This document shows positions 33,800 through 43,548 of a DNA stretch of 61,337 nucleotides, piece by piece (the stretch's first letter is position 1; each line of letters starts with the position of its first letter). The stretch spans positions 1 through 61,337 of the forward strand of contig NFUO01000632.1 of assembly GCA_002197545.1 (NCBI GenBank), written 5' to 3'. The notes beneath the pieces are model-generated. The model did not search any database and was not told the origin of the DNA. It was given only the letters and a program-made list of their open reading frames with translations. The position numbers were made by a program, and so were the translations under genes. Source of the stretch: Acidobacteria subdivision 2 bacterium RH1 MAG20. GTDB taxonomy: Bacteria > Acidobacteriota > Terriglobia > Terriglobales > Acidobacteriaceae.

Positions 33800-36100
33800 T
33801 TACGGCTTCAATAGAAAACGTGTCGTCAGTACGGCCTCCGACGACCCTCCAACCCAAACCGTGTAATAGCCCGGCTCCACTGCCCAGGTCTTTTCTGCAT
33901 TCCAGACCGCAAGCTGACTCTGGTGCAGATGCATCGTCAACGTCCTGCTCTCATGCGGTTTCAGGTAAATGCGGGCAAAGCCCTCCAACGAACGCTCGGG
34001 AGTTTCCACGCTGCCAACCTCCTGGCGCACATAGAGCTGAGGCACCTCCGTACCTTCCTTTTCCCCAGTGTTCGTCACCTGAAACGACACGAGGACATCG
34101 CCCATGCTTCCCGCCGCAGGTGCCTGAACAGCAATATCCTCATAGCGAAAACTCGTATAGCTTAACCCGAAGCCGAAAGGGAACAATGGTTTGCCATCAT
34201 CGTCGACATACTTATGAACACGCGACGGATCAGAATTGTAAAAATCAGGCAGTTGCCCCACGCTGCGCGGGAAGGTAATCGTCAATCTGCCCGAAGGATT
34301 GTTATCGCCAAAGAGTGTCTCGGCGATAGCTTGCCCTCCAAACTCTCCCGGATACCACGCTTCGAGGATCGCTCCCACATGCTGCTTCGCCCAGCCAATC
34401 GTAAGTGGGCGTCCATTCTCAAGCACCAGCACAACAGGCTTGCCTGTCTGCACCACGGCTTCAAGCAATTGCTCCTGTTGCCCCGGCAACCCAAGCTCTG
34501 AACGATCGAACCCTTCCCCCGAGATGCCTTGCCGCTCTCCCAGCCCAAAAATCACTACATCCGCAGCTCTCGCCTTCGCCAACGCCACGCTTAAATCGTT
34601 GCCCTCATCAAAATCCACAGTTGCCTTCGGCACAGCACTCCGTATCCCTCGCAAAAGGCTGATGCGCTCTCCATTTGCCTCCTTCTCATAGTCCCCATAC
34701 CGCGCCACATCGGCGTTCGGCCCAATCACCGCAATCCGGCGAACCGACTTCGATAGCGGCAGCAGATGATTCTCGTTCTTCAGCAGCGTCATCGACTCCC
34801 GCGCAGACTCTAACGAGGCATCGAGATGCGCCTGCGAGCGATACACCCTCCGGTTCAGGGCCGGGTCGACAAGGAGATGGTCGAAGAGGCCAAGCGAAAA
34901 CTTTAGCCGAAGCACCGCTGCCACGGCCCGGCCCAGGTCCGCCTCTGGTAGCGTCCCTTCGTGCAAACAATCCAGCAACGCCTTCTGAAATACATCGTGA
35001 TCGAAGTCGTAGAACTGCATATCGACACCTGACCGGATCGCGAGACAAGCCGCATCCTTCGGTGTGGCCGCCACATGATGCACCTTGTACAACCGTTGAA
35101 TCGCACCAAGGTCTGATAGCACCATCCCCTGAAAACCCCACTCTCTACGCAGCACCGTCTTCAGCAGGAACGGATCGGCCGTAATGGGAATGCCATCGAT
35201 CTCGTGGTACGCCGCCATCGTCGCCATGGCATGACCTTCGCGGAACGCCGGCTGGAATGACTTCAGCATTACACTGCGCAATTCTCGTTCGCCGATATGT
35301 ACCGGCGACGTATTCGTTCCACTCTCGGGCGAGCCGTGCCCGGCAAAGTGCTTAGGCTCGGCCACTACGGTATGGTCCGAATTCAGGCTCTCTCCCTGTG
35401 CACCGCGCACATAAGCCAGTCCCATCTGCCCGGTGAGATATGGGTCCTCGCCGAAGTCCTCTTCGACGCGGCCCCAGCGCGGCTCCCGCGCAAGATCAAG
35501 CACGGGCGCCAGAATCATGCCTACACCGGTTGCTCGCGCCTCTGCTGCAATCGCCGCGCCGGCCTGCTGCGCCAGTTTCGGATCAAATGTTGCCGCAAGG
35601 TTGATCGGCGCAGGAAAGACCGTGCCAGTATCAAAGCCGTGCAGCCCTTCCTCGATGAACAGCGCGGGAATCCCAAGCCGGTTATGCGCAATCACCCATC
35701 GCTGGATCGCATTCGATTGCTCCGGTGTTGGATTCAGATCGTGGATGCCGCCTACCCCAAGATTGCCCCACAACGCCTCTGCCTTTTCCGGTAGAAACAC
35801 CGCATCTTTCGCGGCGTGGGTATCGTCCGTATGCTTGCTCATCAGGGCGGGCGCACCGGCGTAGAGATCAAGTTGCCGAACCTTCTCCTCCGGCGTCATG
35901 CGGTGGATCAAGTCGTGAATGCGGGCTTCAATCGGCGCATCCGGCTGCTTGTATATAGGAACGCGATCCGAGGCAGACTGAGCGGCCCCGCTGCGCACCA
36001 CCATTAGGGGAACGAGCGCAACACAACATACCGCGAGTAGAAAGATCCAGCGTCCAGCCATTGCTGTACATCTCCGAAGAGCAGGGCGAAGCAGGTTCAT
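33800..36100 (-). CDS. GH3 family exported beta-glycosidase
   Basis: A 766-residue enzyme with a signal peptide or membrane anchor (AGRWIFLLAVCCVALVPLMVV). The GH3 barrel has GVGMILAPVLDLAREPRWGR, AEPKHFAGHG and the catalytic Asp in GMVLSDLGAIQ (near residue 325; SDLGA where SDW is common). The C-terminal sandwich has the AVIGPNAD and FG-GEGFDRSELGLPGQQ segments, and a fibronectin-like domain follows. It removes single sugars from oligosaccharides made by the neighbouring enzymes. First gene of the four-gene operon; GGAG lies five bases before the ATG. A CTAACG-type palindrome about 180 bp upstream is shared with the receptor gene. Confidence 0.95.
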   Translation of the reverse strand: MNLLRPALRRCTAMAGRWIFLLAVCCVALVPLMVVRSGAAQSASDRVPIYKQPDAPIEARIHDLIHRMTPEEKVRQLDLYAGAPALMSKHTDDTHAAKDAVFLPEKAEALWGNLGVGGIHDLNPTPEQSNAIQRWVIAHNRLGIPALFIEEGLHGFDTGTVFPAPINLAATFDPKLAQQAGAAIAAEARATGVGMILAPVLDLAREPRWGRVEEDFGEDPYLTGQMGLAYVRGAQGESLNSDHTVVAEPKHFAGHGSPESGTNTSPVHIGERELRSVMLKSFQPAFREGHAMATMAAYHEIDGIPITADPFLLKTVLRREWGFQGMVLSDLGAIQRLYKVHHVAATPKDAACLAIRSGVDMQFYDFDHDVFQKALLDCLHEGTLPEADLGRAVAAVLRLKFSLGLFDHLLVDPALNRRVYRSQAHLDASLESARESMTLLKNENHLLPLSKSVRRIAVIGPNADVARYGDYEKEANGERISLLRGIRSAVPKATVDFDEGNDLSVALAKARAADVVIFGLGERQGISGEGFDRSELGLPGQQEQLLEAVVQTGKPVVLVLENGRPLTIGWAKQHVGAILEAWYPGEFGGQAIAETLFGDNNPSGRLTITFPRSVGQLPDFYNSDPSRVHKYVDDDGKPLFPFGFGLSYTSFRYEDIAVQAPAAGSMGDVLVSFQVTNTGEKEGTEVPQLYVRQEVGSVETPERSLEGFARIYLKPHESRTLTMHLHQSQLAVWNAEKTWAVEPGYYTVWVGGSSEAVLTTRFLLKP

Positions 36101-36576
36101 ACGGTCTCCAGAGGGCGCCGACGGGGAAATGCAATGGAACCGCTTCAGCAGATCGTGCCGATATGTCCATTGCAGCTATGGTATTTGTAACTGGAAGAGA
36201 CAATTTCATTACTTGCGGATTATCTCAGCAATCCGTTCGGTAATTTGCAATCTACAGAGCGAGGTACGGGTTGCCGCAACGTTAGTACAGTTTCCTAACC
36301 CCTCATAAAGACTTGAAAAATACAGCCGCTCGATCTCCTAACAGGGGCTAACGGTAGAGACCTGCTCGAATTTCTTCCAAAGAGTCCATGGAGCGTCCGA
36401 TGGAGCGCCCAAATTCTAGCTTCGAGAGGCCGAAGTCCGCACACTCTTCTGGCCGGGCCGACCAAGGCGAAGAGCGGGAAACAGGTTCAATGGTGGATAT
36501 ACCATGGACTATGCCGCAATCCTCCATCAGTAATATCGCGAGAAGAGGGGTGGTTCAGAGCCGTTGACCATTGTTG
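36101..36576. other. GH operon promoter region
   Basis: 476 bp between the GH3 gene and the membrane-bound winged-helix regulator gene. It carries ACGTTAG near 36279 and further CTAAC half-sites near 36337-36355. No gene is supported. Confidence 0.55.
36279..36299. promoter_or_regulatory. ACGTTAG...CTAAC operator-like site before GH3
   Basis: ACGTTAG and CTAAC are separated by nine bases, a slightly degenerate version of the perfect palindrome before the TonB receptor. Extra CTAAC half-sites follow at 36337-36355. Confidence 0.5.
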
Positions 36577-37980
36577 CTACGAAAGCACATGGCAGGCAAT
36601 CACATCGGAGTGCCCAGGAGACCCGGCCATGGTGCTCAGCCGCAGCAGCAACTGGAAGTTCGGAACCGGCGCTGTGTGCGACAGACCGCACCGACTCATT
36701 ACTGCTGCCAATTCAACCGAGTCAGTCATCAGGTCATTCACCGCTTCCGTCCCTTCGGCATCCGCCCCGGCGATCAGCAACACATGCCCGAGGTGGTCCG
36801 GATTGCGCAGGTAACTTGCAACCGCAAACGACTGTCCGGTCGCGAAGCCCAGGGCAGTAGGCACATACTTCGAGGACTCACCACTATGCGGATGCAGGTT
36901 CTCGACAATCTCCTGTCCGGAGCCATGGTCGAAGACGAAGCGGAAGTCGAGATGATCGCTATAGAAGAGGGCCCACGGATTGGACAGTGGACTACCCAGC
37001 AGGATAAAGTTCCCCTCCTTCAGCAGGTCCGGAAAGCGCAGATTCCGTGCTGACTCGATTGTCAGCCGTCCGGCCTTTGCCTGATCCATCCATTCCGCGA
37101 TATTTACCGCGACCCCGATATCGACGGCCGCAGCATTGTCCCTTCGCAGGAGTTCGGTGGTGCGGTTCAAAAGCTGTGGCGACACCTTCTCCGGATCCGG
37201 AACATATCGCTGGTTCGCGTAGTCCGACAAATTGACGATTTGGCCCGTAAGAGACTGAGCCTCCGCTATACTGGGATCACTCGTAATCAATTTCGTGTTC
37301 AGGCGGTAGCCAAACAGCGCCCCCCACAATGAATCCGTGCGCACACGGGCCGGGCGCGCTGTCAACCACAGGGCAAAAACCCCGGCGGATGCGATCCCCA
37401 GGCAGCACAGCAGAACGATCCGCAGTGTCCAGGGACTTCGCGCCTTCGATGGCTCCTGCACTCTCTCCTGGTCTACAAGAACCCGTATCTCCCCATCCGG
37501 TAGCAGAGGAGAGGGAGGGAGAAGGTCGATGGGAGCCTCAGCCAGCGGTTCGATTTCCTTCTCTTCCACCGCGCCTTCCGCTTTTACTGGGACGTCCCGT
37601 GAGATCTCAGGGATGTAGGAACCCAATGGAAGGCCGATACGGAACTCAGATCCGGTGCCATAGGTCCCATAGTGCTGGAGCAGACGCCGGCGGACGTCGC
37701 TCGCGGTCACACGCACGATCGCATCCTCGCCCGTGTCGTAACTGGGCGATCGACCAAAGAGTTCGATCCCGATCAGCCGCTCCTTCAGTTCATCGCAGTG
37801 ACCGTTGGCCGCCTGGTTGACGACGTAACTCAGAAACTGGCCGCTGCGATGGCTGCCTCGGAAGGCTTCTCCGCGTAGGATTTCCTCCACGTGTTGCTGG
37901 AAAGCCTTAAGGTCGCTCTCCGTCTCAAGTATCCTCGCGATTTCTGCGGAGCGCTCAGCGACTTGGGTGGCGGACGACAT
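36577..37980 (-). CDS. Membrane-bound winged-helix-type regulator or sensor
   Basis: A 467-residue protein. The N-terminal domain (about 20-115: LRGEAFRGSHRSGQFLSYVV, LKERLIGIELFGR, EDAIVRVTASDVRRRLLQHY, GLPLGSYIPE) is the DNA-binding-like module found before TolB or adenylate-cyclase parts in acidobacterial proteins. A proline-rich linker, one membrane helix (LRIVLLCCLGIASAGVFALW) and a C-terminal domain of about 240 residues without recognised homology follow. A CadC-like signal transducer is possible. It lies just upstream of the GH operon on the same strand, so it may sense its substrates (inference). Start 37980 has GGGGA nine bases upstream. Confidence 0.7.
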   Translation of the reverse strand: MSSATQVAERSAEIARILETESDLKAFQQHVEEILRGEAFRGSHRSGQFLSYVVNQAANGHCDELKERLIGIELFGRSPSYDTGEDAIVRVTASDVRRRLLQHYGTYGTGSEFRIGLPLGSYIPEISRDVPVKAEGAVEEKEIEPLAEAPIDLLPPSPLLPDGEIRVLVDQERVQEPSKARSPWTLRIVLLCCLGIASAGVFALWLTARPARVRTDSLWGALFGYRLNTKLITSDPSIAEAQSLTGQIVNLSDYANQRYVPDPEKVSPQLLNRTTELLRRDNAAAVDIGVAVNIAEWMDQAKAGRLTIESARNLRFPDLLKEGNFILLGSPLSNPWALFYSDHLDFRFVFDHGSGQEIVENLHPHSGESSKYVPTALGFATGQSFAVASYLRNPDHLGHVLLIAGADAEGTEAVNDLMTDSVELAAVMSRCGLSHTAPVPNFQLLLRLSTMAGSPGHSDVIACHVLS

Positions 37981-38031
37981 AGATTTGAATCCCCATGCTA
38001 TCAAACAATGCAGCCATGAAGCCGCAGAGAC

Positions 38032-39120
38032 CTACTGCTTAGATGCCGCGAGATGCGTGTCAAAGAAATGCGCAATCATCTCGTCGGCCGCCCGACTCTC
38101 GGGCAGATTGGCTTCGTACCAGAAACCGTGATTAAGGGCTTCAAAGACTACGAGCCGCACGTCCACTCCGGCATGAAGGAAGGCACGGTACAGGATGGTG
38201 GTACCGCTCAACATCATATCGCGGGTGCTGCTAAGAAAAAGTGTAGGCGGCATGCCATCCAGATCGGCATACAGGGGCGAAAGCACAGGGTCTTTCGTAT
38301 TGGCGGAACCGACATAGTCGGCGATCCACTGCACACCTTCTTTTGGCGGATTTATGTGTCCCGCAAGACCGGTGACCGAGTATATGGCTTGCGTGTCGCC
38401 TAGCCTACTGAAGTCACCCGAGCCGGTAAAGATGCCGAGCGCACCAGGCATCGGGAGACCGAGCTGCTTGATTTTGACTGCAACCTCCGCAGTTAGAATG
38501 CCTCCTGCGGAGGCACCATAAATGGCGATGTGCTGTGGCTTATAAGTGCGAAGCAATTCCTTATAGACAGCGACGGAGTCGTCCACAGCAGCGGGAAACG
38601 GGTGCTCGGGCGCGAGGCGGTAAAGAACCGCGACAACTTTGGTTTGTGCCAGATGGGCGATGGGGATCGACTCCGTTAATGAGCCTGAGTCCGTGGTGAA
38701 GCCTCCGCCGTGGAGATTGATGAGTACGCAATTCATCTTATTAGCTGGAATGCGACCGATCGGGGTCACGATACGAACGGGCACTCCGGCGATCATGGAC
38801 GACTCGATGTTCACCGGATAGAGCGCGCGATTTTCCGCGGAGTCATGGGCCTGCATCACGTCTGTCCGCGCACGCCTTTCGGCAAGGGTCTCGTTAGGGC
38901 CGGGATTGGCTACCGCCTGGGCAAGATACTTCCGCGCCTGCGGACTGACAGTCTTCGACAGCGGAATGATTCGGGAGATATGAGCCGTGCCCTGCGAATC
39001 AATATAGCTCGAGTCTCCCTGTGGGATAGAGGACGTACGCCGCTGAGCCAAACCCGCATGCAAATACACCGTGAACGCGACGTGAACGAGCGTAGAAACG
39101 GAAAGCCGGAGTTTCATCAT
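38032..39120 (-). CDS. Exported alpha/beta-hydrolase, hormone-sensitive-lipase type esterase
   Basis: A carboxylesterase of about 362 residues. Signal peptide MKLRLSVSTLVHVAFTVYLH, oxyanion motif NLHGGGFTTDSGS, nucleophile elbow YGASAGGILTAEV, acid in SSTRDMML and the His in EALNHGFWYE: a full catalytic set of the family IV (HSL) esterases. It may remove acyl groups from glycans in the same locus. The ATG at 39120 is followed by another at 39117; upstream in-frame codons to 39216 do not look like a signal. The IS630 copy lies about 160 bp upstream. Confidence 0.87.
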   Translation of the reverse strand: MMKLRLSVSTLVHVAFTVYLHAGLAQRRTSSIPQGDSSYIDSQGTAHISRIIPLSKTVSPQARKYLAQAVANPGPNETLAERRARTDVMQAHDSAENRALYPVNIESSMIAGVPVRIVTPIGRIPANKMNCVLINLHGGGFTTDSGSLTESIPIAHLAQTKVVAVLYRLAPEHPFPAAVDDSVAVYKELLRTYKPQHIAIYGASAGGILTAEVAVKIKQLGLPMPGALGIFTGSGDFSRLGDTQAIYSVTGLAGHINPPKEGVQWIADYVGSANTKDPVLSPLYADLDGMPPTLFLSSTRDMMLSGTTILYRAFLHAGVDVRLVVFEALNHGFWYEANLPESRAADEMIAHFFDTHLAASKQ

Positions 39121-39279
39121 GCCTGCCAGACGGAATGGCGTCCCATGCCCCGGAGGATACGCATGACCTATGTGGCGTCCATAAGGGTCTGTGCTCAGGG
39201 AATTAGACAGCCCCATTTACGGGTGAATGAAATTTACATTGCATAATATGCAATTTTTATTGCACAGTGATGTATTCTA

Positions 39280-40287
39280 GAGCATTTCTAATTTAAGTAG
39301 ATACAGTTATGCGATAATGCTTCTGCTGTTAGAGGGAGGCAAGGATGCAGGCTTATTCGCAGGACCTGCGGGACCGGGTGTTGCGGGCGCTCGATCGAGG
39401 GGGCCGTCCGGCTGAAATTGCGCGGCGCTTTGAGGTGGGCCGTGTTTGGGTCTACCAGGTGCGCGACCGGTTGCAAAAGGACGGAGAGCGCGGCAGCTTT
39501 CAGATCGGCGGCCACCGGCAGTCGCAACTGGCGGAGCTGGAGCCTCTGCTACGCGCCTGGATCCAGGCCGCGCCCGATCTTACCCTGGTTCAGATGCGGG
39601 AGCGGTTGGCAAAACAGGGCGTTGCGATCAAGATCGGGGCCCTGTGGCACCAGTTGAACCGATGGAAGCTCACGTTCAAAAAAAACTCTGCACGCCAGCG
39701 AGCAAGAGCGCGAAGACGTACAGCAAGCGCGGCACGCATGGAGTGAAGCAGCTTCCGGCTGGGATGCTGAAAAACTCGTATTCCTTGATGAAACCGGGGC
39801 TTCGACCAACATGACGCGGAGCTATGGGCGCGCTCCGAAAGGCCGGCGCTGCATCGCTTCCGCCCCGCTCGGCCATTGGGAAACGACCACCTTCGTGGCC
39901 GCTTTGCGTCACCAGCGACTGACCGCTCCCATGCTCACCGACGGGCCGATGGACGGTGAGGTCTTTCTCGCCTACGTCCGGAATTTCCTCTGTCCAACGC
40001 TGCGGCCCGGAGACATCGTGATCCTCGATAACCTCAGCAGCCACAAGGTCGATGGCGTCAGAGAGGCCATCCAAGCAGGATGAGCTATCTGCCGCCCTAC
40101 TCTCCCGATCTGAACCCCATTGAAAAGCTCTTCGCCAAGCTCAAGGCGCTGCTCCGTAAAGCCGCAACCCGCACCACCGACACCCTTTGGAATGAAATCG
40201 CACAGTTGCTCGACGGCTTCCCGCCCAGCGAGTGTACTCACTACTTCAAATCGTCCGGATATGTATGTACTTCAATCGAAAATGCTC
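39280..40287 (+). mobile_element. IS630 family insertion sequence
   Basis: About 1008 bp between TA dinucleotides (39278-39279 and 40288-40289). The terminal repeats start GAGCATTT on both sides and stay similar for about 25 bp (AAGTA(G/C)ATACA further in). It contains one transposase gene in three frames. Confidence 0.85.
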
Positions 40288-40373
40288 TAGCGTTCGGATC
40301 GAGCCGCAAACGTGTTTTGCGGCAACTACTGACGGAAGCTACCTTGATCTTGCTGAATGGCGGCAAATTCTGA
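39345..40373 (+). pseudogene. IS630 transposase, in three frames
   Basis: Part 1 (39345 to about 39690): HTH domain, SQDLRDRVLRALDRGGRPAE. Part 2 (about 39685-40083): RNase-H-like domain with the first Asp in LVFLDETGAS and the second in DIVILDNLSSHK. Part 3 (40080 on): YLPPYSPDLNPIEKLFAKLK with the catalytic Glu. The change from part 1 to 2 falls in a run of eight A after TTC and needs +1 (or -2), which could be programmed slippage. The change from 2 to 3, at a TGA near 40081, looks like a deletion. The last frame reads out of the element into the flank. Confidence 0.85.
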
Positions 40374-40405
40374 AGGTTCCTTGGCTGCCTTCAATTTTTG
40401 GCTCA

Positions 40406-43400
40406 CTACTGTGCTGGACATATCGCGGCACCGATTGTGCTACTCGCGAAGGGAGCCATGACAGTTGCTACTGATTGAAGCTGGCCGTTTTTCATGACAC
40501 ACTCGACCTTGGCTGCGTCGTCGATATTTTTAAGAGGGTCGCCTGAGACGATGATCAGGTCAGCCAGATGGCCGGGCTCGAGCGTACCTAGATCCTTCGT
40601 CAGACCGTAAGCCTTCGCTGGGAGAATTGTTGCAGTCTCGAGAGCCTGCCAGGGAGCGCGACCGTATTTGACCTGAGCGCGCAGGTTCAGGTGAAGGCTA
40701 GTGGCGGGTAAATCGAGTGGAGAGTCCGTTCCTGCGAGAATGACACCGCCAGCGTCGAGAACCGCTGAAACGGTAGCCTCTTCGTCCTTGAGGTGGGCGA
40801 AGGCTGAGGTGGTATCGGTCTTTTGAGCTGTAGTGAGGGCGAGATTGAGCCGGGCATTCTCCCAAGGCGGGGATATGGCGCGGCGAGGATCTGTCGCCAG
40901 CCCAGGGTCGTCGGCGTACTGCGCCTGGCTGAAGGTAGTGGACATGGTCCACATTCCAGATTGCGCGAGCAAAGTGCGAACGTCGGAATAACTAACCCCG
41001 GTGAGCGACCGAGAATAAGCCCAGCCGGTGCGGGCGGTGGCGCTGATGTGGCTCATGCCATCTTCACCGAGGGAGACCGCTGGAAGAAGATAATGCGAGG
41101 CGGTTTCAACGCCCATCTGCGAGTGAGCGAATTGAATTCCCTGCTCCGCCCAGGTGTATGGCAAGCGAACGTACAGCTTCACAAAGTCGAAGTCCAATGC
41201 CTTGAGCCGACTGAACTCGCGGTGGAGCTGGGCCTCGCTGGTCGTGGGGATCATCATCGGGTAATAGACACGCTCGCCGTCTACGGCTTCGCCGGTGGTG
41301 AATAAGCGTGGACCAACGGCGGCGCCAGCGTTGTAAGCCTCGCGGTGCGAGAGGGCACGATAGGCATTGTCCGCAATCGCGCGAATCTCGGTGATGCCGT
41401 AGACAAGCCAGAGGCGGCCAAAGCGATCGCCGTAGTAGATGGAGTTGTCGGAGTCCGTGTGGGCATGGTTCTCCCATAGACCAGGCATGACCGTTGAGTC
41501 ACCAGCTTCGATGGTGCGTGTTACGCCGACAGGTGGGGTGGTACTGTGGGGCTTAACGCTGGCGACCCGGTTGTCCATAATAAGGATATCGACGTCCTTC
41601 TGCTCATCGGGCCCGGAGCCCTTCCAGAACCTTGCAGTATGGATGAGGAGTTTTTGCTGTGGCTTTGCATTGGCGAATGTGAGCTCCATTGGTACGGTTG
41701 AAATAGCTTTCGTTGAGCGGTTGATGAGCTTCAGTTTGCCGTCGTTGAGATAGAGGATTTTGGAGGAGTCCGCGCTGTAGGTAGGCGCATCGGTAGTCTC
41801 GTCGTTGAGTCGGACCGCGGGACCAGCGGGGTGGCCGTCCACATCGACAGGCATGGTGTAGAGGAGGTCATCCATCACGAAAGCCATTTCTTTCCCGTTA
41901 GGCGAGTAGATCGGTCCGTCCTCGGTACGCGTGGTGATGGACTCGTAAGGAGCGGGCGAAAAGAACTCGGTCTTGCCTGTTGCTATGTCAACCGTGAGGA
42001 TTGAGCTCGTGCCCTCGCGGAAACGTTTAGTGTAAGGCTTGATAGTGGCGATGGCTACGGTTTTGCCGTTGGCGGAGAAGGCCGGGCGTCCGGGAAAGAA
42101 AGTCAGTGGAGCTAGAGGCTTGATGGCGCCCGTCGCCACATCAACCATGAGGGTGGCGCCGGTCTGATCCTGAAAGGCAATGAATGTGCAATCGGGTGAC
42201 CACGCCGGCATGATCTGCGCGGATTTGCTTGGGGAAACCTGCTTGTCGGCGCTAGTATCCGCAGATGAGAGTTCGTGGAGAAAAATATTCTCTATGCCAT
42301 CGCGGTCTGAAACATACGCGAGCGTTTTGCCATCGGGGGACCAGGCGGGACCTTGCTTATAGAAGGTGTCATGGGTGAGAGCCACGGGCGCGCTCCCGAT
42401 GGTCATCAGATAGAGCTGGTTGAGGGCGACGAAGGCTACTTGTTTGCCATCAGGAGAGAGCGCTGGCGCATAAATCCCCTTGACCTGATGGGAAGTGGTG
42501 CTGTCGAAGTCATAAACCTTGTGCGCGTATTGCGGACGAATAGATTGGATGCCAGCGCTGAACGGAATCGGAGTCTCTGACGCAGCGGATAGGTTGGTGC
42601 GGAGGATGTGGCCGTCACCTGTGTACAAGAGCTCAGAGTTTGAGATCCAGATAGCAGGAAACGGAAACGTATCGGTAGCTTTACCGGTATATGTTGTTGC
42701 ACCGGTGACAAGAAGCTGGGCAGTATTCATGAACATCCCGACGCCGTAGAACTGGACATAGGCGAGAGACTTACCATCAGGGGAGTAGCTGGGGGCTTCG
42801 ACGCGGCCGTCGGCGATGCTGGAAACCAAAGTTGTCTGATGACCCGTAGTGAGGTCGATTGACTCGATAGTTTTGCCGGTGATTCCCGCTCCACTGACGA
42901 AGGCGATCTTCGTATCATCGGGAGACCAGGCTGGCCCAAATTCATCGGCCTCTGCGGATGTAATCTGCTTGAGTGCCCCGGTGGCAATATTGACGGTCCA
43001 GATATCGTAACTGCCTTTGAAGGCGCGATCGGAAGCAAAAGCGATTGTGGCGCCATCAGGCGAGAAGCGGGGCTCGCGGTCATCACCATGGCCACTGGTA
43101 ATCTGCTTTAGGCCAGAGCCGTCAGGATGCATGGTCCAGATGTGAAAAGTGCCACCGGCGTAAGACTGGATGGCGATGAGATCACCTTTGGCAGACCAAT
43201 CAGGATGAGAAGCTTCCTGGTAGGGCGTGGTGATCTGCTTTGCTACGCCGCCATGGATAGGCATGCTGTAGAGCAGGCCTTGCAAGTCGGCAATTATCGT
43301 CTTATGGTCTGGGGAAACGGTGACAAAGGCATCGGTGCCTTCAGAGACGGTGATCGTTTTCACGGAAGTGGCGGATTTGGTCTGAGCACTCCCTGTAACA

Positions 43401-43474
43401 GGAGTTGCACACGAGGCGGTCAAAGCGATGGCAAGGGCAACGTAACAATTTGACCGGGATGACGCAGGGTGCAT
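40406..43474 (-). CDS. Exported amidohydrolase with a TolB-like propeller
   Basis: A 1022-residue protein with a signal or lipoprotein-like N-terminus (ALAIALTASCATPV), then many PD40 repeats (SPDGATIAFASDRA, SPDGKTLAYVSDRDG, SPNGKEMAFV) making one or two propellers to about residue 600, and a C-terminal amidohydrolase barrel. The barrel has MPGLWENHAHTD (the metal HxH), later His residues, LAGTDSPL (metal Asp) and LEPGHLADLIIVSGDP. Such enzymes cleave C-N bonds, for example in dipeptides. It follows the second TonB receptor on the same strand and may process what that receptor imports. Confidence 0.9.
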   Translation of the reverse strand: MHPASSRSNCYVALAIALTASCATPVTGSAQTKSATSVKTITVSEGTDAFVTVSPDHKTIIADLQGLLYSMPIHGGVAKQITTPYQEASHPDWSAKGDLIAIQSYAGGTFHIWTMHPDGSGLKQITSGHGDDREPRFSPDGATIAFASDRAFKGSYDIWTVNIATGALKQITSAEADEFGPAWSPDDTKIAFVSGAGITGKTIESIDLTTGHQTTLVSSIADGRVEAPSYSPDGKSLAYVQFYGVGMFMNTAQLLVTGATTYTGKATDTFPFPAIWISNSELLYTGDGHILRTNLSAASETPIPFSAGIQSIRPQYAHKVYDFDSTTSHQVKGIYAPALSPDGKQVAFVALNQLYLMTIGSAPVALTHDTFYKQGPAWSPDGKTLAYVSDRDGIENIFLHELSSADTSADKQVSPSKSAQIMPAWSPDCTFIAFQDQTGATLMVDVATGAIKPLAPLTFFPGRPAFSANGKTVAIATIKPYTKRFREGTSSILTVDIATGKTEFFSPAPYESITTRTEDGPIYSPNGKEMAFVMDDLLYTMPVDVDGHPAGPAVRLNDETTDAPTYSADSSKILYLNDGKLKLINRSTKAISTVPMELTFANAKPQQKLLIHTARFWKGSGPDEQKDVDILIMDNRVASVKPHSTTPPVGVTRTIEAGDSTVMPGLWENHAHTDSDNSIYYGDRFGRLWLVYGITEIRAIADNAYRALSHREAYNAGAAVGPRLFTTGEAVDGERVYYPMMIPTTSEAQLHREFSRLKALDFDFVKLYVRLPYTWAEQGIQFAHSQMGVETASHYLLPAVSLGEDGMSHISATARTGWAYSRSLTGVSYSDVRTLLAQSGMWTMSTTFSQAQYADDPGLATDPRRAISPPWENARLNLALTTAQKTDTTSAFAHLKDEEATVSAVLDAGGVILAGTDSPLDLPATSLHLNLRAQVKYGRAPWQALETATILPAKAYGLTKDLGTLEPGHLADLIIVSGDPLKNIDDAAKVECVMKNGQLQSVATVMAPFASSTIGAAICPAQ

Positions 43475-43548
43475 GAAGTGTCCTCATGGTGACGCGCAGT
43501 GCATAGCAGCACCGCGAGTCGGTTATGAATCGCCAGCTTACAACATGA

